This document shows positions 1 to 9,130 of a DNA stretch of 64,000 nt, one piece after another. The stretch comes from Eublepharis macularius. Its lineage: Eukaryota > Chordata > Lepidosauria > Squamata > Eublepharidae. How positions within the stretch are numbered: the stretch's first letter is position 1; the number at the start of each line of letters is the position of its first letter. Made by a program: the position numbers and the translations under genes. The notes under the pieces were generated by a model. That model did not search any database. It was given only the letters and a program-made list of their open reading frames with translations, and was not told the origin of the DNA. The DNA lies in the NCBI RefSeq assembly GCF_028583425.1, contig NC_072795.1:8021001-8085000 (forward strand), written 5' to 3'.

Positions 1-189
1 GTTATGGATACATGATTTTAATTCTTTATTGTACATCACTTCGGGCATTTTATAAAAAAGTAACAACTGAGCTTTGAACACAAACATGAATTGCGGGCCA
101 ACAACATGCTTAATTACGATATGAACAGGTTCCTGTCCCTGCCTGGACAGTTTAGAAACCAAAGGCTGTGTTCAGAACAGCCTTCTTTC
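1..189. other. Unclassified intronic sequence (RNPEPL1 intron 1)
   Basis: I see no coding exon, RNA gene or recognisable repeat here. The first 190 bases are moderately AT-rich and end with the target site CTTCTTTC (182-189) used by the adjacent hAT element. The assignment to RNPEPL1 intron 1 is an inference from exon 1 at 9131-10121 on the minus strand. Confidence 0.4.
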
Positions 190-581
190 CAGGGCTTTTT
201 TTCTGGGAAAAGAGGAGGTGGAACTCAGTGGGTTGCCAGCACAGCGTGTAACTCCTGGCGGGAGGTGGCGCCCCTGGTACCACATGCACATGTGCAAAGT
301 GCGCACATGCTTCCAGGATGGCGCAATGGCATCACTTTGGGTCAGCTGGAACAAGGGGAGGAGTTTTTTAAAATTTAAATCGCCCTCAGCAAAAATGGTC
401 ACATGGCTGGTGGCCCCGCCCCCTGATCTCCAGACAGAGGGGAGTATAGATCGCTGTGCGCAGAGGGTAATCTAAACTCGCCACTGTCTAGAGACCAGGG
501 GGCGGGGCCACCGGTCATGTGACCATTTTCAAGCAGTGCCGGAACTCCGTTCCAGCGTGTTCCTGCTGAAAAAAAACCCTG
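190..581. mobile_element. Non-autonomous hAT-type element (family A, copy 1)
   Basis: The ends are short inverted repeats (CAGGGCTTTTTTTC... and its near complement ...AAAAAACCCTG). An exact 8-bp target duplication, CTTCTTTC, flanks the element at 182-189 and 582-589. The interior is itself palindromic: GC-rich segments around 395-440 and 480-530 are near reverse complements. There is no transposase. An 8-bp duplication and CAGGG ends are hallmarks of hAT transposons. The second copy of this family is at 12145-12404. Confidence 0.85.
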
Positions 582-589
582 CTTCTTTC

Positions 590-904
590 TCATTTTTCAT
601 TCTGCCTCCTGCTGGCTCATTCACACACACTTCATGCTCCTGACACTGAGGTTTTCCATCTTCTTCCAGGTGCCCTGAAACTGCTGTTCTTCCAGGTGCC
701 CTTCCTGGGGGTGGGGGGGCTCTATAATGCTGACTCTAGAGAAGAAATTATGCACACACCCACCCACCCCAATCATTATGCAATTTGGATCTGGAGCCCT
801 GGATTGGTCCAAGAACAGATTCAGTCATGATATGCAAAACCAAGTTGGAGCCCATGAGGAATTGCTGAGGAGGAGCGGTGGAAAGACTTTCAAATTTCTA
901 TTTA
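590..904. other. Unclassified intronic sequence
   Basis: No exon or repeat is recognised. A short direct repeat (CTTCTTCCAGGTGCCCT and TTCTTCCAGGTGCCCTTC) occurs near 660-705. The stretch ends in T-rich sequence leading into the LINE fragment. Confidence 0.3.
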
Positions 905-1420
905 TTTATTTATGTCATTTATAGCCCACCTTTCTCACTGAGACTCAAGGCGGATTACATAAAGTGAGATTAGCGCAGTCAACATCAAGGACATTTCAAT
1001 AAACAATGCCACAGGGTAAATAAATGCAAGTTTACGAAGACATAATATTAGCAAAAAATCCAATACAAAGTTGAAGAAATGCTAAATCAGAGCATAAGCA
1101 ATTCTGAGACATTAGACATCACAAAACTACTTAGCGGGGTCATACTTAAAGCAACAGATAAGCGCACAAGGCAACACAGTGGTGAAGTCTACGGTCCCTA
1201 TCTCGTTACTGAAGCATCTCTTGGAGACCCCCTCCCTACAATACAGCCCTCCTATCTGTGTAAAAGGCCCTTTAGAATAATTCCGTTCTGCATCATTTGC
1301 AAAAGAGTGGCCCTCGCTGTAGCACAACAGGACTGGACTCCTGAGCTTCAAGGCTCCACCAGTGAGTCACTTCCTGCTCGCCTAGCACTAGCTCTCAATG
1401 GCAGTTTCAGGCTGTCACTC
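905..1420 (-). mobile_element. LINE 3'-end fragment (L2/CR1-like, family with ACTGAGACTCAAGGCGGATT tail)
   Basis: On the minus strand this reads as a decayed LINE C-terminal coding end followed by a 3' tail. The same tail occurs at 2730-3390, 11500-12520, 14275-14420 and, on the plus strand, 15080-15715. A broken reading frame retains the family-typical residues YSKGPFTQIGGLY. It is not intact and has many stops. Assignment to L2 rather than another LINE clade is tentative. Confidence 0.6.
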
Positions 1421-1757
1421 AAGCACCTCAAACATGCGTCCGAAGGGTCAAAAGAGTGGAGGGCAGCAATTTCAGAGGGGCTGACGGGCGTCTCTTGCCC
1501 TCGCCTGTGTCTCCCAGGACCATGTCGCTTCGACCCAAGTCCAAGGTGAGCTGCAGAGCTACTGGGCTCAGAGGCGGCAACGTGAGACGAGGGCATTGGA
1601 GGCCCTGCTTGCTGGTCTGGCACTGCAGCACTATTGCCCTAGAGTCTATAATGCTGGCTGCAGAGCAGGATGGGCTCATCTGGCCCCAGATACGAGCAGC
1701 ACAATGCAAGACTTTCGCATCTCAAGCAGGCTGTTTTCCTTCGCTCTCCTTCTTCTG
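1421..1757. other. Unclassified intronic sequence
   Basis: Open frames exist on both strands here, but none resembles a known protein and none has convincing splice sites. I regard them as chance. Confidence 0.3.
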
Positions 1758-1922
1758 GCATAAGCTTGCGAGAACCACAGCTCTCTTCGTCAGATGCATC
1801 TGACGAAAAGAGCTGTGGTTCTCGAACGCTTATGCCTCCATAAAGCTGGTTAGTCTTAAAGGTGCTACTGGACTTTATACTATTTTGCAACTACAGACTA
1901 ACACGGCTAACTCCTCTGGATC
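1758..1922. repeat. PLE-derived terminal repeat, head-to-head pair (family 2)
   Basis: Two inverted units meet at the palindrome centre near 1798. Each reads outward through a GAGAGCTGTGGTTCTC-like hairpin, AAGCTTATGC, and GGTTAGTCTTAAAGGTGCTACTGG. The right unit ends in the conserved tail CAGACTAACACGGCTAACTC. The left unit is short. This family is linked to Penelope-like elements by the longer copy at 10925-11495. Confidence 0.6.
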
Positions 1923-2409
1923 TATCTCCTTTTTCTGTAACCAACTGCGCCCTTCACATTCTTTGGCTCCTGGAGGGCCATGAATTTGTTCTCAGTGTAG
2001 ATTTAGGAAAGGGGATTCTCTTTTTTTAAATGTACCAGCTATTACGTTCCTGCATACCACAGGAGTCAGGAAATCTGCACTTTGTCTGTGGGTGGCCCTG
2101 TTTTGCTGACCTGGAGAGAGACTCCTCATTGAGCATTTTGCTATTAAAAGGAATGATAATGCCCTCCAAGGCTTGATGCAGAAGCAGAGGCCAAAATAGC
2201 AAGGGCAGCAAATACAAGGTTTATGCAGTAAGCTGGTACATACATAAGCAGTCAGCGCTATTTACGTTAAGTTAAATTTACTCTGCTGTGCATATAGCCA
2301 GTTGGGAAACAGACTGAGAGCTGATACAACATACTAGCTAAGAGAATGGGCTGAGTTCTAGGTTGCCAGTTCAAATCTCATCTTTACCACCTATTCACTA
2401 GGTGGCCTG
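1923..2409. other. Unclassified sequence with a possible tRNA-SINE remnant
   Basis: Most of this stretch is featureless. Positions 2325-2408 resemble a worn tRNA-derived SINE head, with an AGCTAAGAGAATGGGCTGAG-like A box, a GTTCAAATCTC B-box-like motif and an ACTAGGTGGCC segment. It joins directly to a GTAT microsatellite. Confidence 0.35.
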
Positions 2410-2729
2410 TATGTATGTATGTATGTATGTATTTTATTTTATTCGATTTATACTCCGCCCTCCCCACAGATGGGCTCAGGGCGGCTAACAACATTCAAAA
2501 AATGCATTCAAATCACAAAAACATAAAATTCATAATAATGTTTTAGAAATCATTAAAATAGTCCAGGAGCAGGCTATTTAAACAAATATTGGGAGTCCGT
2601 ATATGGGCATAGCAGATGGCCGAGGGCAGCCCCAGAAGAAGTGGTGGTCTTAGATGGAAGAAGGAGGGCACCCGCTGTATGTATGTATGTATGTATGTAT
2701 GTATGTATGTATGTATGTATGTATGTATG
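2410..2729 (-). repeat. L2-like LINE tail flanked by (GTAT)n microsatellites
   Basis: (GTAT)n tracts lie at about 2410-2432 and 2676-2729. Between them the minus strand carries the 3' end of the LINE family whose plus-strand copy is at 4990-5620 (shared segments CTGAGCCCATCTGTGGGGA and the CTTCTTCCATCTAAGACCAC region). The duplicated microsatellite suggests insertion into, or expansion beside, a GTAT tract. Confidence 0.55.
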
Positions 2730-3390
2730 TCATTTATAGTTCGCCTTTCTCACTGAGACGCAAGGCGGATTACACAGTATGAGCTTAATACAATCAGCAG
2801 CAAGGACATTTCCATACAATACCAAGGACATTTCCGTACAATATCAAGGACATTTCCATAAACAATGCCGTAGGGTAAATACAAACAAGTTTACAAAGAC
2901 ATACCATAAGCAAGGATCCAATACAGAGTAGAAGAAATGCTGAAACAAAACATAAGCAATTCTAGGACTGATAACAGACAACATGAAGCTGAAACAGAAC
3001 ATAATTCTAGGACTAACATTTGACAACATGAAGCGTGGTAGTGCATAAGTGTACATATTTAAAGCAGCAGACATTATGTAAGGCAACATGGGGAAGTCTC
3101 TGGTCCCTAACTCATTAGTGAAGCACCTAAGACTTCATCCCTACCATACAGCCCTCCTATCTGAGTAAAAAGCCTTTTTGAATAATTTGGTTTTGCTTCA
3201 TTTGTGGAAAGCCAGGAGGGTGGGGGCTCCCCTGACCTCCTCAGGAAGGCCGTTCCACAGGGTAGGAGCCACCACAGAGAAAGCCCGTGTACGGGCTGCT
3301 GTGTTTTGGGCAAGTGGTTATCTTCTAGCCTCAACACTGGAGGATAATACCACCAGCACAGGACACAAGGCATCCTGCTAGTTTGAAATA
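2730..3390 (-). mobile_element. LINE 3'-end fragment with relic C-terminal coding region
   Basis: The minus strand contains residues typical of the end of vertebrate L2/CR1-type ORF2 (a GTAFLRRSGEPPPSWL segment, then YSKRLFTQIGGLYG) followed by the 3' tail with three short GGACATTTCC repeats near 2800-2850. It holds the uninterrupted target sequence CCCTCCTATCTGAGT near 3142, the pre-insertion form of the site occupied by the hAT element at 12145. Confidence 0.65.
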
Positions 3391-3828
3391 CTTCCCAGCT
3401 TTCAGTTTGGAGTGAAAAGCCAAACTGTCATATACTTTGGCTTCAGGCCTCTTCCAAACAGCACAAGCAGTAATCCGATCTTCATGCACATCTCACTTCT
3501 TTGGCAGAACAGCGAGAAAGAGCAATGTGCGGGAACAGGGAAAGACAAAACGAGAGCTACGATGGCATGTCTGACCCATGGGCAGCCGTCCAAGTTGCAG
3601 CAGGACATTCCAGGGCCTATTTTGATAACCGGATGGCCGAGCATGGTTTGTTCCATTGTCAAGAAAAGAACATAGCAGCGACGAGAAGAGGTTAGGTACC
3701 AAGTCACACAAGCTGGAAAACTCAAGGGATTAAAAAAAAGGAATCTATGCAAGTTCTGTCATATCTCAACTACAGGTTGGCTTCACAACATTGGAAAGCA
3801 GCCAAGAAGGATGAGCGTGAACAACATG
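3391..3828. other. Unclassified intronic sequence
   Basis: No exon or named repeat is supported. Several overlapping open frames on both strands lack homology I recognise. Confidence 0.3.
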
Positions 3829-3955
3829 AAGGTTAACAGCAGTTTGCGGGACCTGAACAAGTCTGTTAACGAGAGGACATTTCAGAGGTCTCGCATTCAT
3901 AGGGTCGCCATAGGTTGGAGGCAACTTGACGGCACACAACACACACACAGATGGA
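3829..3955 (+). mobile_element. BovB/RTE LINE 3'-end fragment
   Basis: This matches the 3' end of the BovB element at 60383-60491 in opposite orientation: CTGAACAAGTCTGTTAACGA, CATAGGGTCGCCATAGGTTG, GGCAACTTGACGGCACA, then a short ACACAC tail. It encodes the last BovB residues before the stop. The fragment is 5'-truncated, as is usual for LINE copies. Confidence 0.7.
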
Positions 3956-4084
3956 TCTAGACAGGCACTTGGCCAGTCAAAAGGGAAAAGGCCCTCTAAA
4001 AAGTTTCTGGGGCAAGGTCAGGCACGCTTTTGGGCCTGAAAGTGACTTTTGGGTTTCCACCTACTTTTGAAGGCCAATTTAGCT

Positions 4085-4400
4085 GCTGTAGCACAGTGGT
4101 TAAGTGGTTTGGCTGTGAACCAGCACTCCACTGGTTCAAGTCCCACTACTGCCTTGAGCTCAGCAGGTGGCCTTGGGTAAGCCATTCCTCTCAGCCCCAG
4201 CTCCTCAGCTGTATTGTGGGGGGGGAAAAAAACACTGGCCATGTTCACTGCTCTGGGTGAAGCACTAATCTGTCTAGAAGAGTGGTATATAAGCCCTGTT
4301 GCTGTTTCTGTTGCTGTTGTTCTTAACAACTTCATTTATAGCCTGCCTTTGAAAGCAGATTACAAAATGCAAAAAAAAATGATATCTAATAAACAAAACA
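4085..4400 (+). mobile_element. tRNA-derived SINE
   Basis: A pol III-like head (GTAGCACAGTGGTTAAG, then B-box-like GGTTCAAGTCC) is followed by a SINE body with the recurring phrase AGCAGGTGGCCTTGGGTAAG. The end is A-rich. It is not a tRNA gene: no cloverleaf can be formed over the body. Confidence 0.6.
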
Positions 4401-4989
4401 AGCAAAATACCATCTAAGGCAGTAGTCTTTTGGGGACCACCACCCCCTCAGTTCCATAAACTCATCTCTAGTGCCCTATACCCTACCCTATAAAAAGCAT
4501 TATTCAGAAAAGCATTTTCACGACCCACTAAGGAAGATAAGAACAATAAAATTCAAAACAGTAACAATTCATTGCCCATATACGCAAAAACCAATTAAAA
4601 CTTTTGTTTCATTAACGCAAAAAACTGATGAACTTGATCTGGTGATACCAGCTTTCCAAAGTCTGATAGTCATTTAGCAAGCTTAGATACCACATTTAGT
4701 AACCACTTCACTGTTCAACAAATTGGGGTACTTCAAATGTAAATTAGAGGAGGAGGAATGAATATTCCCAGATCAAAAGTTTTCTTTTTCTTTTTAATTA
4801 AAACATCTGGGAGGGGATGAGGGTTACAGCAGTGTAGCTGGGGTGGTATTAAATCCACTCCATATATAATTTTCACAAGCGAAAACAAGCATCAAACCTT
4901 CAAGCTGCTATGTGCCCCTGTATGGCAACGATACATTTGGGGAGGGAGAAAAGGGCACAGCACAAAAGGGCTTCCTAGCCATCCTTCTA
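4401..4989. other. Unclassified AT-rich intronic sequence
   Basis: No exon, RNA gene or repeat is recognised. A purine-rich stretch (4745-4830) and a GGGGAGGGAGAAAAGGG tract near 4938 precede the LINE. Confidence 0.3.
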
Positions 4990-5620
4990 CTCTGGTTCTG
5001 AGGTCCAACTCCTCCATCGAGCGCACACTCATCCTGTGCTGTGCCAGCTGCACTGGCTCCCAGTGGAGTTCCAGATCTGGTTCAAGGTGTTAACCTTGGT
5101 GTTTAAAGCCCTTCATGGACTGGGACCTGCATACCTGTGGGACCGCCTCTTCCATTACGTCCCCTGCAGGGTGTTGCGCTCTGCAGACAAGCAACTTCTG
5201 GTGGTCCCCGGCCTGAGGGACATCCGTCTGGCCTCAACCAGGGCCAGGGCTTTTTCTGCCCTGGCCCTGGCCTGGTGGAACGCTCTCCCGCTGGAGATCT
5301 GGGCCCTGCGGGACCTGTTACAGTTTCTCAGGGCCTGTAAAACGGAGATGTTCCACCGGGCACCAGCGGGTGTCCTCCTTCTTCCATCTAAGACCACCAC
5401 TTCTTCTGGGGCTGCCCTAGGCCATCTGCTATGCCCGTATACGGACGCCCAATATTTGTTTAAATAGCCTGCTGCTGGACTATTTTAATGATTTTTTAAA
5501 AAATTATTATTGATTTTTTGTTTTTGTGACTTTTAATGTATTTTTTGAATGTTGTTATCCACCCTGAGCCCATCTGTGGGGAGGGTGGGGTATAAATCAT
5601 ACCAAATAAATAAATAAATC
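4990..5620 (+). pseudogene. LINE ORF2 C-terminal fragment and 3'UTR (L2-like)
   Basis: The frame from about 5036 to 5467 reads LHWLPVEFQIWFKVLTLVFK, then ALHGLGPAYLWDRL, LRSADKQLLVVPG, RARAFSALALAWWNALP. This is the hallmark C-terminal region of vertebrate L2-type LINE ORF2, downstream of the RT. The 3' tail runs to the AATAAATAAATAAATC tract near 5617. The RT and endonuclease are missing, so the copy is dead. The frame is nearly intact, so it is relatively young among the LINE fragments here. Confidence 0.75.
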
Positions 5621-5960
5621 GTTAAAACTGCTTTAACTTTAAAAAAAAATGCAAGAAACCCAGTTCCTGATCTCCCACCGCCTCCTCTGGGCTTAGCTTC
5701 TTTAGTTCTGACTTCAATCACATCTGGGCTGGAGGAGCTCGTGGCTGTTCCAATTGTATGGGCAGACACGGAAAAATACAAGAATAAGAGAACTGCCCTG
5801 TGGGTATGGGACACGGCAGATCAGCTGTGCTAACTGCGGCACTTTCCTCTGCCAATGCCAGAGGTTCTTCTTGTCAACAGAAGGTGTCAATTGCCCAAGG
5901 ACAGCAAAATGGGTCAACAGGATTCACCCCCCATCCCATGATGTTGAGCTGGTAACCCAC
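5621..5960. other. Unclassified intronic sequence
   Basis: Nothing is recognised. Short open frames lack homology or splice-site support. Confidence 0.3.
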
Positions 5961-6268
5961 ATCAGTTAGTCCTTCCTTGGAGGTTTTTAAGCAGAGGCTA
6001 AACGGCCATCTGACAGCAATGCTGATTCTGTGAACCTGGGCAGATCATGAGAGGGAGGTCAGGGTTATATTAGTGCTTAGTTCTCATGGCCCCTTCTTAC
6101 ATCCCCAGGGTAATGCCGGTCTCCACCTTGGGGTCAGGTAGCAATTTTCTCCAGGCCAGTTTGTCTAGGGATCATGGCAGTGTTTTTCCATCTTCTGGGT
6201 ATGGAGCAAGGGGGTTGGACTAGCTGGCCCTGGAGATCCCTTCCAACCCTTTGTTTCTATGATTCATC
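5961..6268 (+). mobile_element. CR1 LINE 3' end
   Basis: The end shows the classic CR1 signature: GGTTGGACTAGCTGGCCCTG, then GAGATCCCTTCCAACC and terminal TCTATGATTC. The upstream phrase CCTTGGAGGTTTTTAAGCAG also fits CR1 3' sequence. No coding part remains. Confidence 0.8.
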
Positions 6269-6839
6269 TGTCTGCTCTCCACCAATATGGGGACTATGAT
6301 ACAATCCTAACCGACAATGGTGTTTTATGGCTTGCAAAATCATGCCCTACAAACACCAGGAAATGCTATGTATTATTAGCATTGCTTGCTTTGTTTTTAC
6401 GTGCAATTTAATATACTTGCAACATAATTTTTGGTCTTCGGCTCGGGGTCTGTTCCACTGGTAACTAATAAAAGAGAAGGGAAACCACCACCATTGCTAC
6501 TAGCCCACAGCTCCGGGAAACATGTACAACTGCGGTCTCGTAACTCCTTCCGGAGCTTTAAGAACAGGGATGACTTTCATCTATTATTCTCTTGGAAGCA
6601 GACTGTTCCAGACACCGATTTGAACCGACACTGAATCTAAGGAACAAAAATGCTTCTGTTTGTCCCAACACCAGCTGGAACCAGAAAATGCAGGGGAAAG
6701 GCAGGTACAGTGTTCTCAGGGCACAATAATATTGAGACGTGTTGTGTTTCAACTCATGGAGCAGAAAGCCAAGCAAAATGTAGCAGGTTGCTAAATTATA
6801 AAAGAAAAGTTTAGTAGGTTACAACATTTGGGGAGCAAA
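6269..6839. other. Unclassified intronic sequence
   Basis: No exon, repeat or RNA gene is recognised in this moderately AT-rich stretch. Confidence 0.3.
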
Positions 6840-6948
6840 ATAGTAAAGAACCCAGTAGCACCTTTAAGACTAACCAACTTTATTGTGACATAAGCTTTCG
6901 AGAGCCACAGCTCTCTTCGTCAGATGCATCTGGGCCAGAACAAGAGCT
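6840..6948 (-). repeat. PLE-derived terminal repeat (family 2), single unit
   Basis: The minus strand reads CAGATGCATCTGACGAAGAG-like sequence, a GAGCTGTGGCTCTCGAAAG hairpin, then TTGGTTAGTCTTAAAGGTGC. It contains a CUGACGA...GAAA core like a hammerhead, without a recognisable stem I. A CAGATGCATCTG palindrome at its tip suggests it was once a head-to-head pair. Confidence 0.55.
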
Positions 6949-6984
6949 GGTGTGGCATAATGGCCAAGGTGTTAAGTTTGGTGT

Positions 6985-7680
6985 AGTTTGAGAGCCAGTT
7001 TGGTGTAGTGGTTAAGAGCACAGGACTCTAATCTGGAGAGCCAGGTTCCCCACTCCTCCACTTGAAGCCAGCTGGATGACCTGGGGTCAGTCACAGCTCT
7101 CTCAGAGCTCTCTCAGCCCCACCCACCTCACAGGGTGTTTTGTTGTGGGGACAGGGCTCATTTCAAGGGGGAACACACAGGAATGCAGTTCCAGCAGTTT
7201 CCCAAAGAGGTCTCATATCAGGTGGCCCCACCCACCTGACTCTCAGCCATTTTGGGCCCGTTTCAGCCTGGGTTGGGGCTGAAACGGCCTGGATTGGGCC
7301 TCTGACAGGTGATGGATCACTCTCCCACTCAGCAGCGGCCCGATCCTGACCATTTTGGGCCCCTTTTTGCCATTTTGGGCCCAATTTCGGCCCTGAATGG
7401 CCAGGATTGGGTCCAAAACAGCCAGGATGGGTGATGTCAGGGGGTGTGGCATATGCAAATCAGTTATGCTAATGACACACTTCTGGTGATGGCAAGGGGC
7501 GTGGCATATGCTAATGAGTTATGCTAATGAGTCCTTCCAGCTCTTTTTCTATGAAATGACCCCTGTGTGGGGATAATACTGACATACTTTGTAAACCGCT
7601 CTGAGCGGGTGTTAAGTCATCCTGAAGGGCACTATATAAATCAAATGTTGTTGTTACTATTATTATTATTAAGTTAAGGT
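6985..7680 (+). mobile_element. tRNA-derived SINE interrupted by a hAT element
   Basis: SINE head at 6988-7145 (CCAGTTTGGTGTAGTGGTTA A-box region; B-box-like GGTTCCCCACTCC) and tail at 7566-7680 (TTTGTAAACCGCTCTGAGCG, ACTATATAAATCAAATGTTG, then (TTA)n). The middle is the hAT element at 7152-7565. Removing that element and one TGTGGGGA copy gives a continuous SINE like the one at 18938-19230. Confidence 0.8.
7152..7565. mobile_element. Non-autonomous hAT-type element (family B, copy 1)
   Basis: The ends are CAGGGCTCATTTC and GAAATGACCCCTG (inverted). An exact 8-bp target duplication, TGTGGGGA, lies at 7144-7151 and 7566-7573. The interior has repeated GGGCCCAAAATGGC-like words forming inverted and direct repeats, and no transposase. 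The same family is at 13738-14182 in the opposite orientation. Confidence 0.9.
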
Positions 7681-7863
7681 CTCAGGGAATCTTATCCACA
7701 TAAATCAGTCTGTATGCATACTGCAGAAGATCTGGGGAATACATTTCCATTTTATGCAAGGTACTGCCCCATGTGACTAGAGTGCATGCCCTCTAACTAC
7801 AGCCAGTGTCTTCCTGTGGTGGGAGAAGATTACCGACAGCATGCAAGCAATCTCTCAAGGAAG
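7681..7863. other. Unclassified intronic sequence
   Basis: A short unique-looking stretch between SINE and PLE-derived repeat. Nothing is recognised. Confidence 0.3.
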
Positions 7864-8003
7864 ACTCATCTGACGAAGAGAACTTGATTCTCGAAAGCTT
7901 ATGCTAAAATAAAATTGGTTAGTCTTAAAGGTGCTACTGGACTCTTTTTGATTTTGCTACCACAGACTAACACGGCTAACTTCTCTGCATCTATGATCAA
8001 GGA
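7864..8003 (+). repeat. PLE-derived terminal repeat (family 2), single unit
   Basis: Reads CTGACGAAGAG, hairpin GAGAA...TTCTC, GAAAGCTTATGC, then GGTTAGTCTTAAAGGTGCTA and ACAGACTAACACGGCTAAC. One of the clearest CUGANGA...GAAA cores of this family. A short GC-UUAU-GC stem III can form after GAAA, but I see no stem I. Confidence 0.6.
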
Positions 8004-8159
8004 AGACTATCTGCCAATACTGATTTTCTCATCAACACACTTTATATGAGTCTCCCCACAATCATCATGAACCGCATTTTACAAAGGACTGGGATAGAAC
8101 ATTGGGAGGCCTCAGTTCGAATGGCTAGTTAACCTTTCAGCCTGCTTTTGATCCAGAGT

Positions 8160-8390
8160 TGTGCCTGTGTGGTGTAGCAGCTAGAGAGTTGGACTAAGTT
8201 CTGGGAGACTCAGGTTCGAATTCCCACTCTGCCATGGAAGTTTACTAGGTGACCTTTGGCCAAACATGTGCACTCAGGCTCATCTACCCTGTGACAATAA
8301 AATGGAGGCTAGGAAAATGATATATGCAGCTTTGGGTCCCCCATGGAGGAAGTAAAGCAGGGTGTGAATGAAGTAAATAAATTTTCAAAG
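8160..8390 (+). mobile_element. tRNA-derived SINE (second type)
   Basis: A head GTGTGGTGTAGCAGCTAGAG and B-box-like GGTTCGAATTCCC are followed by CACTCTGCCATGGAAGTTTA and a tail ending near AAGTAAATAAATTTTC. The B box is the best in the window, but the flanking arms do not form a full tRNA. Confidence 0.65.
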
Positions 8391-8734
8391 AGTCACCTCT
8401 TCTACCAATGCAAGCTCAAGACTGAAAGAAACAACCTAGACATCCACGGTCCGTTGGAACCAACTCTGTAGAACAAAAATGAGAGGCCTGGTCTTCGCAC
8501 AGCCTCAGTTTAACTTTTGACAATTAAGATGACAAGGCAGTAGAGGGAAGATAAAAGGATGCATTTCACACGACATCTAATTACCTTACGGAACTCACCG
8601 CCACAAGCTGCAGCAAGTGCCACTGGCTTAGACGGGTTTAAAAGACACATTTATAAGTAAACCAATACACGGATGACAGGTTTGTCATTGGTGCTTACCC
8701 ATGAGGGCTAAATGAAACCATCTTTGGGGTATAC
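8391..8734. other. Unclassified intronic sequence
   Basis: No exon or repeat is recognised. Confidence 0.3.
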
Positions 8735-8915
8735 TTAGGTCTAGTAGCACCTTAAAGACCAACTAGATTTCCAGGGTGTGAGCTTTCGAGAGTCCCTTCT
8801 TCAGCTTTGACACCCGAAGGCTCATATCCTGTAAATTTAGTGGGTCTTTAAGGCGCTGCTGGACCAAAATCTAGCTTTTCTACAGCAGACCAACATGGCT
8901 ACCGACTTGAAACTA
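8735..8915. repeat. Diverged PLE-type terminal repeat with CTGAAGA...GAAA core
   Basis: The minus strand reads CTGAAGAAGGGACTCTCGAAAG near 8782-8804. Flanking outward sequences on both sides resemble the family tail (GTCTTTAAGGCGCTGCTGG, CAGACCAACATGGCTACC). The pattern parallels the family 2 head-to-head repeats but the words differ, so this may be a separate PLE lineage. Confidence 0.4.
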
Positions 8916-9130
8916 TGAATGCTCCAACTGTCCCTATTTTTATCAGGATCAGTCTCTACCTTCTGGTTCTTGCCCATGGTAGTGTACCTCTGAATACTAA
9001 TTGCGGGCAGCGGGCTCTGCCCTTCACATCCCAGAGGCACCCAGCAGCCCATGGCAGAGTTCCTCTTCTCATACCTTTGCATGAGAATATCTTCCCCCAA
9101 ATCCACTCTTTGGGGGGTTAGAATACTCAC
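8916..9130 (-). other. RNPEPL1: RNPEPL1 intron 1, 5' end with donor site
   Basis: The donor is GT at 9130-9129 on the minus strand, with context GCT|GTGAGTATTC, close to consensus. The rest of intron 1 runs left out of the window; no RNPEPL1 exon 2 was found in 1-9130, so intron 1 exceeds 9.1 kb. Confidence 0.7.

Noticed and set aside
1079..1623. Overlapping open frames of 90-156 codons
   Set aside because: They straddle a LINE tail and unclassified DNA, with no homology or splice support.
5036..5467. A host gene of unknown function
   Set aside because: The residue pattern is the C-terminal part of L2-like LINE ORF2.
8160..8260. A tRNA gene with good B box
   Set aside because: Only A- and B-box-like words are present, no complete cloverleaf; the body continues as a SINE.
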